Origin: Zygnema cylindricum
Lineage: Eukaryota > Streptophyta > Zygnematophyceae > Zygnematales > Zygnemataceae
Direction of reading: 5' to 3'
Assembly (NCBI GenBank): GCA_037447655.1
Contig: JBBHKE010001372.1
Coordinates: 99,770 to 163,769, forward strand
Length of the DNA: 64,000 bases
Shown here: piece by piece, positions 1-11,600 of the stretch
How the letters are laid out: every line of letters starts with the position of its first letter
How positions within the stretch are numbered: the stretch's first letter is position 1
Position numbers and translations under genes: made by a program
Notes under the pieces: model-generated
Told to the model about the DNA's origin: nothing
Database searches by the model: none
What the model saw: only the letters and a program-made list of their open reading frames with translations

Positions 1-1060
1 TGTAATCACAAATTGATTCATTTCCAAATCATACTTATTCTCTAAATAGTCCAATACCATACCAAGGAAACTAATACAAATGAAAACAGTACAAAGCAAA
101 CTTCTCCTAAGAATGACAACTACGTGCACGTCGAGGTGTTGGCCAGAGCTTGCTATCCTAAGCTACTTTAACTACCACAAGTTGTCAATTTTTTTTCCTG
201 TAAACCGAATCCGTACAAAAGGTTCTACTGCTTTACCCCCTACTTTATATGTTTCCGCGGGAGAAAAAATCACCTCTAAAATCTCATCTTGTTTCGTGAA
301 CCAACAACAAACCAACATTTTCAGAAGCGTCGGACGCGATTTGCACAACCGAAACAACAAATAACAAAATTACCAAAATAAGAGTACACGAAAATTGACA
401 TAAAGTTTCAAATGAAACAAAATTCCCGAGGAAACAAAAAGAACGATGTGTGGCGCGACCAAACTATCAATGAATAACCATGACTAGATTGAAAATAAAT
501 TTTACGTAAATTCACAAAATAAGGAAAACCAAAAGATATACCTCTTAAACAAGCATTTTTAACTAACAATTTCCTTATCCTATAACAAGAGTTTGTCGTA
601 GTCCCTTAGAGAAGTAGAATTCCCGAAATTTACCAGAAGTGATAATTTGGTGTTTGGTGCCTGGTAAGTATTTAAGTTTGACTATTTTGGGAAAGACTTG
701 CTTTATTGCAAGGTTCACACTTGGAAAAAGGGGAAAACGATGTCATATTTTTCAGGATCTGTACGCCAAATTTCATAAAATGACAAAAAATGCGACGGTG
801 ACGGTTGGGACGGTAGGTTTTGACCGTTTTGGAGCGTAGCGGCAGAACAAAAGATGCAGTTTTATGCGTGAAAACTCAACAGGCGTATAGCAAACGGCAA
901 CTGCCGTCCGCCATTGGACATCATTTTCGGAATACACTTCGTTTGAAAATTTTAACAGCGCCAGACGTGAATACAGAATTCGTCCTCGAAACATGAACAA
1001 ACTGGGACCAATAGATAAGGAACATGTATTAACCAAAACACCGATGGAAAAAATCCTGTA
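1..1060. other. No recognisable gene
   Basis: There are only short unconvincing ORFs on both strands, with no conserved motif and no codon pattern I can defend. Composition is moderately AT-rich, with a CpG-containing stretch from about 780 to 990. Confidence 0.4.
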
Positions 1061-1069
1061 CAAACTAAT

Positions 1070-1440
1070 AACTGTTCTAATACTAATTATATAGACTAAT
1101 AACCGTGTTGTACTAATTGGGACACTAATACTGTACTGGCACTAATTATAGAGACTAATAATTTATTATCAATATAATATACAGACTTTAATTATTTTAA
1201 TACTAATTATATAGACTAATAACTGTTCTAATACTAATTATACAAACTAATTAGTTAGGTGTAACTGTGTTAATATAATTATGGAATAATACTAATACTC
1301 ATTATACATTACTATTAACTGTAGTAACTCAAATTATACAGACAAAGTGTACTAATACCAAGTAACACAGACTAAAAACTGTACAAATACTAATTATACA
1401 CACTTATAACTGTTCTAATACTTATTTTACACTAAAAACT
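1070..1440. repeat. AT-rich tandem repeat (minisatellite)
   Basis: Irregular copies of a unit close to TAATACTAATTATATAGAC followed by TAATAACTGTTC (about 30 bp) run through the stretch, with point changes and small indels. It is non-coding and lies about 1.1 kb upstream of the receptor kinase start. Confidence 0.8.
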
Positions 1441-1635
1441 GAACTGCAACTAAGGTTTTTTTTTGGGGCGCCCGAGGTTTTTTTTTTGGGCATGCTCTAA
1501 GTTCCTCCCCTGTTATTTTCGGTCTGTATAAACGCTTGCGTGGCAGTACAGTTTGATTTGGAAGGCTTCGTACATATCATGTCCGCAAAGCGTTTACTTT
1601 TTGTACGGACAAGTGGCTCAAATCACGACACGCTA

Positions 1636-1824
1636 CACCGCCAATCGTTATTAGCGTTGTGTACGCTAATTCCTTCCCGCTTTTTTTCTCGAATAGAATT
1701 ATCACACTATTGAAAAAACCCTAATTCTATTGAATGATTTCTTCGAAAATTTTCAAATTCCCAATTAGCGTAAACTGCGCCTAATGTTCGTATCGCTAAA
1801 ACTTACGCTAATTGATTGGCGGTG
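1636..1824. mobile_element. MITE-like element with inverted termini and TA flanks
   Basis: The left end CACCGCCAATCG...TTAGCG and the right end CGCTAATTGATTGGCGGTG are near-perfect inverted copies. The element is directly flanked by TA on both sides (1634-1635 and 1825-1826), as in Tc1/mariner (Stowaway-type) MITEs. It is 189 bp and has no ORF. A second terminus of the same family occurs at 48092. Family assignment rests on the TA flanks only. Confidence 0.75.
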
Positions 1825-1848
1825 TAGTTGACAATAAATTAGCGTCAC

Positions 1849-2190
1849 GTGCCAGTTCTGGCGGACGAAAAGTACGTTTTACCGTACCGTTTCGAAAGTG
1901 AACCGCATCGGCAGCGGCGTTATTTCTTTTTTGTAACGCGAACGGACGTCATATGGATGGCGGCCATTTACCGTTTAATTAGGGCAATCCTTTGTGACTG
2001 TACGGATGGCTATCATCCAATTGACGAGTCGGAAAAGGGGATGAGAAGGCAGCTCACGAAAACGTTTCGATACTCCGAACGGTGGAATATGTCGCTTGGG
2101 GATTATGTGGCGCGTGTAACTAAAATGAGCATGTGTAACTATTGGAAAATGAGCATGTATACCTGTCGAATTATACTTTTAGCAGTTTAA
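1849..2190 (+). CDS. Unrecognised ORF, doubtful
   Basis: This is a 113-codon open frame directly beside the MITE in CpG-rich sequence. I see no domain, signal peptide or membrane helix that I recognise. The arginine- and tyrosine-rich text with clustered methionines at the end does not look like a conserved protein. It may be part of a longer degenerate repeat or chance. Confidence 0.12.
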   Translation: MPVLADEKYVLPYRFESEPHRQRRYFFFVTRTDVIWMAAIYRLIRAILCDCTDGYHPIDESEKGMRRQLTKTFRYSERWNMSLGDYVARVTKMSMCNYWKMSMYTCRIILLAV

Positions 2191-2568
2191 CGCCTTGGCG
2201 GTTGGAGACGTCTACGGGCAGTTATGGAGGGAGATTTACTCTAATATAGGGGGGTTAGCTGGACTGTTGTCCGCATCCAATCTTCCACTTTCTTTCTTCT
2301 TTTGTCTGCAACCCATCCCTGACTTTGATGGCGATGGGCAGTATTCCGTACTATACAGAAAGTAAATAAACGACTGTGCTGGACAGTACAGCACAGCAAT
2401 ACTGTGCTTGACTGGTGCAATTCTGTACTGTACTGCAATAATTGATCCACAATTTTCCATGGTACAGAGTTTTCACGGTTGTTATTACCGTTTTTTCTTG
2501 AATTTAGGAAAGCTAAAACTTCAAAGCGCCTTATAGTAATCATTTCAGGCAGTAAATATCTCTCCAGT

Positions 2569-2647
2569 ATGTTTCATGTACTTTTGATCGTTACTGTTCT
2601 TGCGTGCAGTGCAGCTAGTGGATTGGCGGAGACTCTTCGTGCAGACA
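2569..2647 (+). CDS. LRR-RLK exon 1: start codon and signal peptide
   Basis: ATG at 2569 opens a typical secretory signal: a short start, the hydrophobic core [12 protein letters not shown], then SGLA-ET as a likely cleavage site. The exon ends in phase 1 at a consensus donor (GTGAGT, 2648-2653). It is chosen as exon 1 because its phase matches the next exon, the junction codon becoming AAG (Lys), and because a receptor needs a signal peptide here. Upstream, 2340-2450 holds several CAGTAC/GTACTG inverted motifs of unknown meaning. No clear TATA box was recognised. Confidence 0.68.
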
Positions 2648-5600
2648 GTGAGTCTTTCACACTATCTCGCTGTTTTTTTCCAGAAAAGGTTCTAGCATAT
2701 GGGAAAAAATCGCAATTTAAACGAGCTACTTACTAGAGCTAATGTTTGTTTGCTTTGCATTTTGTTTGTTACATCAATATTCCAAAACATTGTTACTAAA
2801 AATTCACTTGTTTGCATGTTTCCTACATGCGGTGGGTTTTCTTACTTCTGCTAGCTATGATGTCATGTTTAGTTGCATTGTAGTAGGTTCGTTTTAACAG
2901 GCAGCTCAATTTAGTTCCTGAATTTGAAGGTAATGTAAGGAAAAACGAAATATTTCTGTAGTTTGAGTTTACTTCTGACAGAACATTATAGTTCCGTAGA
3001 AAGGGCTGTACTGTAGCATACAACCCTGAGGCTTGACAATATCTGTGCATGACAATAAAATGGAATTTAATCAAAAGGCTAGTTGTTAGTCATCGATGGT
3101 ATGATTTCTTTCAACATGTTGTTAATAGAGAGAGGCCCTATGATTACTCTACTACGTGTAAAAGAAATGGACAGTTCAAATTTAATATAAAATGTCTTGC
3201 AAAATAATCTTAAACAGGTGCAATTATTGCTCGCCTCTGTGATATGACTGAAAGATGTGAACTTCTACTAGGTGACCTGCCTATTTGCTTTAAACAGTGT
3301 TAAAAAAGCCTCTAACTGGCAAGCCACTTCTTGGCACCTACCTGCTGTATTGAAAACCTAAAGATCCCATGGGACTCTCTCTCCCTGGCATGCGTTGAGT
3401 TATATACTTCGGTGATGAAAAGGCATTTCTACCATGCCACGCACAAAAAAGAGGCTTATATCGTCATGCAAATAATAATCGCTGCATTTTGCTGAAGAAT
3501 ATACTTTAATCAAGGACATGTTTGGAAATTTTTTGGAGGAACCTACAAATGCTTCAGTAATCGGTGGTCAAGAGTGAAGCCGTGTGTAGGTCAAAGTTGC
3601 TACCTATGGAACCGACAGCCTTCCTTCACCTGGAGTTTAGCTTTGAAACAGTTCACTCGTTTGGAGCAAAGTCAATGTATGAAACAATTTTATGCGATTG
3701 AAAAACGAAACATGTTCCTCGTGTTGCCTTCTGATAAGCTGATCCATACTAACGGTTTTCTAAATGTGCGTGCAGAGAAAGCTTTCACAGATATTTGTCA
3801 GAATTTAAAAGATGAAAATGGCTCAGAGGCACCTGAATGTGACCATACGGACCCCTGTAATCCAGGATTTACCTCAGAATTAGTTACTTGTGCGAATACC
3901 ACCACTGGGGACATTATAGTGAAAGCCATGTAAGATTAATATTTACTTATATGGCTGGATGAACTCTGGTTTTTCGTTATGGTCTCAAGTTCTTATTGCT
4001 GTTTATTGCACTTATTTTATCAGCCTTTTCCGCATGTTTTTTCACCTTTTTTTTGACTCAAAGATGAGCCTAAGAGTGAGCCTTTAGTTTTTTCTGGTCT
4101 CTCTATCCTCAAGTTTCTCAATTATGTTTGCGAATGTAATAGCTGTAATGTTATTGATGAAGGTAATTTCCATTTTTTTAATATTTAAGCTGTTAAGTAG
4201 TACCTGAATGTATATTTTATCCATTTTTTATTCTAGTAACGGGAAGGTTAAATTAAAAGATTCTTGAAAGTAACATTTTGAAACAGTGGTGGGGTAATGT
4301 GGGATGTAGTAAGATACTTGGGCAAGGTTATTATGGAAACATGAGTGAGCATTTCGAGGATTTTTCACAACTTGAAGAATTGTGAGTTCCGATGACTAAT
4401 TCAGTCAATCTAGGTCTTCTAGTCTAAAATGATTTTTACGATGGATATCCCGAATCTCAGACTTGTTTTGAAAGTAGACATTAGACATTTTATAACAACC
4501 TTACATTATACCAAAATTTGGAGCATGATTGACATGCTTACCCTATAATGGATTAGATTTATTTTCCTTTTTTTTTTTTTTTTGGAGAGTATCAGTTATT
4601 AGTGTATAAGATTTTTTTTAAACATCTTAACATTCGGTAAACCGTTGAGCGCCTTAGGATTTAGAAAGAGCAACGGAGATTAAGTTGTCTTCTTCATGTT
4701 CCACCAAAAGGCCAATATCCTTAGTGTAACCATGTGTGGAGTAGCTCATTTGAAGGGTCTCAATACATATTTTAATGATTACCGACAAAACGAGAAATAA
4801 CAAAAATGAGAAATGGAAATAGAACAATATTGAATATATTTTGAATATTTGTTTGAAAAAGCTCATTAAAACCACTTTATACATTCGAAAAAAACATGAT
4901 CATGAATCGTCCCGCTATCTGTTTAGTGGAAAATGCCCTAAACAAAGTTCATGGTTTTGGATTTTATTTCTTGATAAAGAGTCAAATGCATTCTACCTTT
5001 GGAGCAATACTTGACTATCTAGTGTTAACCAGATCCAACAACATCAAACTCCAAACTACTCTGACAAAACGACTACCTGTCTTTAAATGAATGCTTGAAT
5101 GTTAACTTTGGCGAAAATTTTAAACACTCAAGAGTTAACGTAAATTTTTTGGCTGGAAATCCAGGAAAATTATAAACACATCATTGAATGGGACAGTTCC
5201 GAGCTTCTTTCCTTCTTTGGTAAAACTGTGAGTTACTTCAATTCCCCTAGTTGCTTTAATTTCTCTTTTACTGTTTAAAAGTATAAAAAGAGTTGGACTA
5301 TCTCGGAGCATTTTTGACCTTTTCCAAGTAGTATTTGAGGTTAAATGTTCCTCAAACAAAAACGTATTCATATGCGATTTTGTTCGTTTTCGTTAGTTAC
5401 TCCAATTTCCTTTCCACTTTCACACAATGCAAGAATGAGTAAAATTTTGCTAAGTTTTTCGTGTTTTTGTGATGTTTTTAAACGTTTATTATGTTGAATT
5501 TTGAATTCTATAACGATTTAATATCCAATTAAATCTCTTTTTTGCAAGCTTTTGATAGCTTTCTTTCAGAAACTTAAATTGGTATCGGGAAGGTATTATT

Positions 5601-8600
5601 GATAGTTTTGTGACACCTAAACTAAGTTTAAGTCTTTAGGAGTATTCTCCCATTTAGACAACGTTCAATAAATGTTTGAGCAGATTGGCTCTATCGACCA
5701 TAAAAGCTTACAAATGAATCAGCTAGATACGAGACATTACAACTTTACGAGTCCGTTTCTTTCATTTACACACAAAAGCGCTAAGGTTTATCATTGTGAG
5801 ATGACCAACTGGTCCATCTCTAACCAGCTGGCTAAATATTTACAAAAAGAATACCTTATTTTGAAGGTTTACTCTTATCCTCATCAACCCATTTCCCATT
5901 TGATTAACTAGATGACAAAATTGTTGACCGCATATCTTCCTTTTTTTGTAATTTACTATGAAGTGTGTTAACGATCCTTTAAGTTGTATTCAGGGTTTGT
6001 GGTATCTGGTCCGATACAGTCTATTAAATGTACATCACAGTCTTTTAGATGGCTTTTAACTTAGTGTAGATATTTAGTTTTTTTCTTTAGCTTCTCTATT
6101 TGCAAAAGTCATCATATTTTTTGGCCACTGTGACAAGATTAAAAGAAGTGATGGGGTGGTCATTTATGGAAAAGAAGTGATGGGGTGGCCATTTATGGAC
6201 TTTTGGGCTGTCGTGTTTTCCAAATTTCAGTTAGTTTTAGGTTCTAACAGATTTTGAAAAAGCGTGCTTAAAGTTCCCAATTACTTCCTTAGGAGTCTGA
6301 ATGTCCTGCTTTGCTCGAACACAATGACTATACATTGTAGGAGGAAGTCACCTCTTGCTTTGTGTATGGATGCTCCCAAACAGTCAATAAGCCGGTGCAA
6401 GGTTGCGGATTACCCTTCATCTTGGTGACAACACTAGCAGGATATTGTGATCTATTTATGGTCGCGAAAGTAAATGTTTGATCACGGAACTTTGATAGAA
6501 AGTGGAAGTGGTAGAAATAGGGCCGCGGATGGTGGCCAGCAAATCTGTTATCATAGTGACATGAGGTATCGTAGTGATAATTCCAATGCCGAAACAAAAC
6601 TCTCAATTGTGAGAGTTGTGCGAGTGGTTTTCCTCTTGAAGTAATGTGACAAAACGCCCCTCTTGCAAACCAATTTACCATCACAAAAAACAGCATACGC
6701 TCTAAATTATGGCGAAACAACAATTCTTTCGAGACTTATTTACTTCATTTGGAGCTGAAATTGAGAATAGGAAATTCCAAATACATATTGTGTAAATAAT
6801 TTTGACTTGTCCCTTATTCAAAAATCATTTCAAGAAGGGAATTGAAATACCTTACTAGTTGGGAGGAGGATCTGGAGGCCTTGAAAATCATGAATAAGGA
6901 AAAAATGATGTAGATGTTAGAGAAGATGGTGAAGAAAAGAAGCACGGCAAAAAGAGCGTTGAAAAAAGGCATTCTAATTTTTATCTCTTTTGTTCTAGCT
7001 GGTTAGAAGGTACATAGAGAGATGTAAATCAAGGAAACCATGGCTGTCGTCTTGGATGCATTTTGGATGCAAAAATGCAGCCTTAGTAGCAAGAATGACA
7101 CAGTACAGGAATAGAAAGAGAATAAAGCAATCCTTACCAAAAAGGGTGGACTGACCGAGATTCGATCCTCAGTCCTACGGAGTCTTTACCAGCCGCCCTA
7201 GTCACCGTCCTCATCCAGTTGATTTACAAGATTGGCGATACAAAAATGGTGCGTTATTTCGTACTAAAAAAATCACGTGGAAAAAATTCATATAGTGGAA
7301 TAAACCTACTTATCAAACATAGAACTAGTGGAAAATACGAACGCGCAAAACATTTTGCGCGCCGCATATATGGATGGAGGACAATTACTTTAGACATTTG
7401 ATTGGACGGCTACAATTAGCGCCGACTACTTGAAAGGGACGGAATCATGGAGGAGAAAGGGACGGAATCATGGCGTTGGTTGTGACAGGTGGCTGGAAGA
7501 GATAGGTACAGTACAAAAACCGTATAGAAATAATGGCGGCTATAGACACGTGTTGAAAAGGGTAACTAGTATCTTTCCTTCTCTCCTAAGTTGCTTGGTC
7601 TCTAGATCTTGTAGAGTAGAGAGAAAGCAAACAGCCATTGCTGCCTAAGTCCTCAAGCAGGAAGGAGAAAGAGAGAAACACCTCTCTTACCAAAAATATA
7701 GGACAAACCTAGATTTGAACTTTGGTCCTAGGCTGTCCAAAGTAGTTGTTCGCTCTATCATTTAAGTCGTAGAAAAATCGTAAATGATAAAGGGTATGAT
7801 GATGTGATAAAGAGTTGTTGTAGGAGAAGTTCATTCTACGAAATTAAACGGAGAAGTAAGACACAAAAATCGTCGGTGCACATGCACAGAAAGGAATCAT
7901 GCGCAAAGGTTTATCCGAGTCATTGTATATATTGTGAGCCGACGGCGGACATTGATGCCGCAAACTCGGAATGGCTCTTTTGGCGGTTTGCGGCAAGGAC
8001 ATGACCAAATGACACGTAACGACTTCTTATCGGATGCCGAGAAAGACGCGAAAAAGAACTATGGCGTCCGATGTGACAGATGGTACGCATAGGGTAGTGC
8101 AATACAATGAACTCCAAGAGGTGGAGTATGCCACTTCTATAAGAAGCCTAGGCATAATATAGCAGTGTACCAAGGTGGTAGAATTAAGAATTAAGGATGG
8201 GCAAAAGAACTCAAGTGAAGGATGAAAAAATAGTTTTTCTGACACACGTACACGAAGAACAAGAGGAAGAAATAGAAAAATCCGAGGAATTGGAGGAACT
8301 CCTTTTTAATGAAAAACTGGAAAGGAAATAGAGGCACGAGGACATTCGACAAAAATATATATGTGCAATTGGAGGTGTGAGGGAAACACCAAAGAATGGC
8401 TGGATCATTGATTTTGGAGTCGCTATGTATATATGCAAAGATAGAAAGTGCTTCACAAAAATAAAAAAGATTCCAAATCTAATATAGAGATGGTAGAGTT
8501 ATGACAGAGTGTACCAGGTTGGTAGAATTAAGAATTAAAGATGGGCAAGAGAACTCAAGTGAAGGACGAAATAAAAAAGTTTTTCTGACACAAGTACACG

Positions 8601-11600
8601 AAAAAACAAGAGGAAGAAGGAGAAAAATCCAAGGAGAAATTGGAGGAACTCCTTTTCAATGAAAAACTGGAAAGAAAGTAGAGGCACAAGGACATTCGTC
8701 GAAAAAACATGTATGTGCATTTGGTGATATGACAAGGAGTATGTTGAGTGATAAGTGAATAGGTATGCAGTTTTGGGCAAAAGCAATGAATTACTCAAAA
8801 TTTATCAAGAATAGAATTTTAGCCTCAGCAAATAAAGAGGAAACCTCATATGAAAGATGGACGGGCAAAAAACCAAATGTGTCTAGTTTAAAAGCATTTG
8901 GAAGTCAGATTTTGAGTTGAGATTCAGACAAAACAAAGTGGAAATAGGAAAGAAGAGGAAAACTTGGATATCTGGTAGGATATGATGAAAATACAAAGGC
9001 ATAGAGTGTGTTTGACTTAAAGAAAAAATATGTAAATCTAGCTAAACATATTGTGGTGATGGATGAAGAGAAGTCAATAAATCCATTTAAATACATAAAT
9101 TATGTCAAAGTTCGAATTGTTTCTAATTTGGATTGTAACTCCATAATTGAAATGAGTGAGAAAGAAAACAAAAAAGTAGCAAAAAGAAGTAGCGAAATCC
9201 GCAGGTATTACAAAAGAAGGAAAGATGGAGAATGAATTGTAAACTCCACTTGAGACCGAAACTGAGACCGACAAGAGGGGAGAATCTGAAGATGAACTTG
9301 AGTGTGTAATGAGGGGAGTTGAAGTGCTGTCTAAAAGAAACCCGAGATGCCTTCAATACCTGCATCAGAATTTGAAGGAGGAAGGCGAAGCAACAAATGA
9401 ATCCAGATAAACAGTAATCTAACAAAATTGTCTCACCATGAGGAACCTAAGACTCACTCAAAAGCCATAAATAGCTTGGAAAGAGAGAGATGAACCACTG
9501 CTATCAATGAAGTAATGAGTTCAATCATGGAACTTAACACCTGGGAACTAGTATTTGATAGATAATCAATTGGATACAAATGGGTTTGAACCCATACAAC
9601 CTTATAGAAAGATACGAGGCTAGGCTTGTAGCAAAGAGTTATACACAAAATGAGGGAATAGACATGAGGAAACATTTGCTCGGGTTATAAAGTTTCCCTC
9701 AGTCAATTTCTCTTAAGCTTAGCCGCAGCGGAAGACATGGATATTCATCAGATGGATATCAAAACAACTTTCCTCCATGGTGAACTAGAAGAAGAAATAT
9801 TCATGAAACAACTTGAGGAGTTTGTGGAGAAAGGGGGGGAAAGCAAAGTATGCAGGTTTATTAAGTCTCTTTATGGACTCAAGCAAAGCTACGAGACTAT
9901 GGAACGTAAAACTGGTCGAGTTCCTCACCAGTTTGGGCTACATCCGAATCAGCTTAGATCACTCCATTTACCTCTTTGAGGACGAAAATAGGATGACATT
10001 CATTGCAATCGATGTATATTTGTTAAATCTGAGCAAGTCCCTTGATAAAATTAATCAGCTGAAAAGGATCTTAAGCAGCAAGTTTGACTTGAAGGATGTA
10101 GGAGAGGCTATATACATTCTCAGATTATATATTGAAAGGGATAGAGGATCTTAAGCAGCAGGTTTGACTTGAAATATGTAGGAGAGGCTATATACATTCT
10201 CGAAATATAAATTGAAAGGGATAGATACAGAAAGTTGATCACACTAACTCAAAAGGAAGCAATAGATGATATGTTTAAAAAAATTCCAAATGGACAAAGC
10301 AAGTAGGTGTACGACACCCATGGAGTTGAAAAAAGTCCGTGAAGGAAATGCTAAAGGAAGAGTCATAATTCTAGACAATCAGATAAGTCCTTAAAAACAA
10401 GAATTTATGAAGAATATCACATATAGATAGATTTTAGGAAGTCTTATTTATTTTATGAACTATACCCGGCCGGATATTGCAGTAGTCCTCAGTAGAAGTC
10501 TGAATAATCCCAGGAAAAATGATTAGGAGGTAGCCAAAAGGGTGATAAGAAATCTTGTGGGAGTAAGGGAATTATGGCTAAATCTGGGTGGGGATTATAT
10601 TGACATCACTACTTGTAGTGATGCCAGTTATAGGGATGTGCCATTGAGAAGGTCAACGTCTAATTGCGTGTTGCAAATTGTTTCGGGAGCTTGTTGTTTG
10701 AGCAGTAAGCAGTTGAAGGTTAATGCTCATACCACAATGGAGACTGAGTACATGGCCTCATGTGCAAGTGTGAAAGAATTAATGTGGGTGAAACATTTAT
10801 TGGAAGTACTTAGATTCATGAAAAAGAGAGTGCAAAATATCTTAAAAATAATTTGGCAACAATAGCATTTATAACCCATCCAAAGCACCATTTGAAAGCA
10901 AAACACATGGATATCAAATGTAGCTTTGTGAGGGAAAAGGTGAAAAACGAAATTATAAAACTTTTCTATAGACCAGATGGGCAAATGATTGCAGACATGA
11001 TGACTAAGTCTGCCCCATCTCCCAAACTAGTTTGTTGTAGAGAAGGTTGTGGTCTGAAAGGGAAGGGAAGCTAAAAGTTAAAAGGAGTGTTGAAAAGGGT
11101 AATTAGTATCTTTCCTTCTCTCCTAAGTTGCTTGGTCTCCAACTTTGGCAGAGTAGAGAGAAAGCAGACAGGCAGAATAGAGAGAAAACAGACAGCCATG
11201 GCTGCCTAAGTCCTCATTTTGGAAGGAGGAAGCGAGAAATGTCTCTCTTACCAAAAATATAAAATAGACCTAGATTTGAACCCAAGGGGTATACTGTCCT
11301 AGATTTGAACCTAAGTTCTACGCTGTCCAGATTAGTCGTCTGCTCCATCCTAAAATTCTTAAGAGAATCATTAAGGTATAGGGTACGATAATGTAATAAA
11401 GATTTTTGTGTTTGCTAATATTACGTTGACATGGATATTCATTGGACATATTGTAGTAGTGACCTACCTAGCATACGAAGAACTTTCACCCATATGGTAA
11501 TATTTATGATGTAAATCTGTGTCTTATCCCCCTAAACCAGGCCAATATTTCCCATTACATTGAAAACCTTTGAAGGAACTAGCACCTCTTGGCGTGTCTT

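Larger units (their letters stand above)
7551..11410 (+). mobile_element. Copia 1: degenerate Ty1/Copia LTR retrotransposon
   Basis: This 3.9-kb element is bounded by two related direct repeats (LTRs at about 7551-7820 and 11088-11410). In order it holds a protease trace, the integrase C-terminal part, reverse transcriptase and RNase H, which is the Copia order. The integrase catalytic core is missing, and every domain carries stops or frameshifts, so it cannot be autonomous. A purine run (AAAAGGAG) lies just before the 3' LTR as a polypurine tract. I found no clear primer-binding site or target-site duplication. Its integrase tail (MDEEKS..PFKY) marks it as a relative of Copia 4. Confidence 0.85.

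Noticed and set aside
3574-3775. Upstream part of the open frame around exon 2 as coding sequence
   Set aside because: It precedes a clear TGCAG acceptor, has no LRR or signal-peptide character and its frame is not linked to exon 1.
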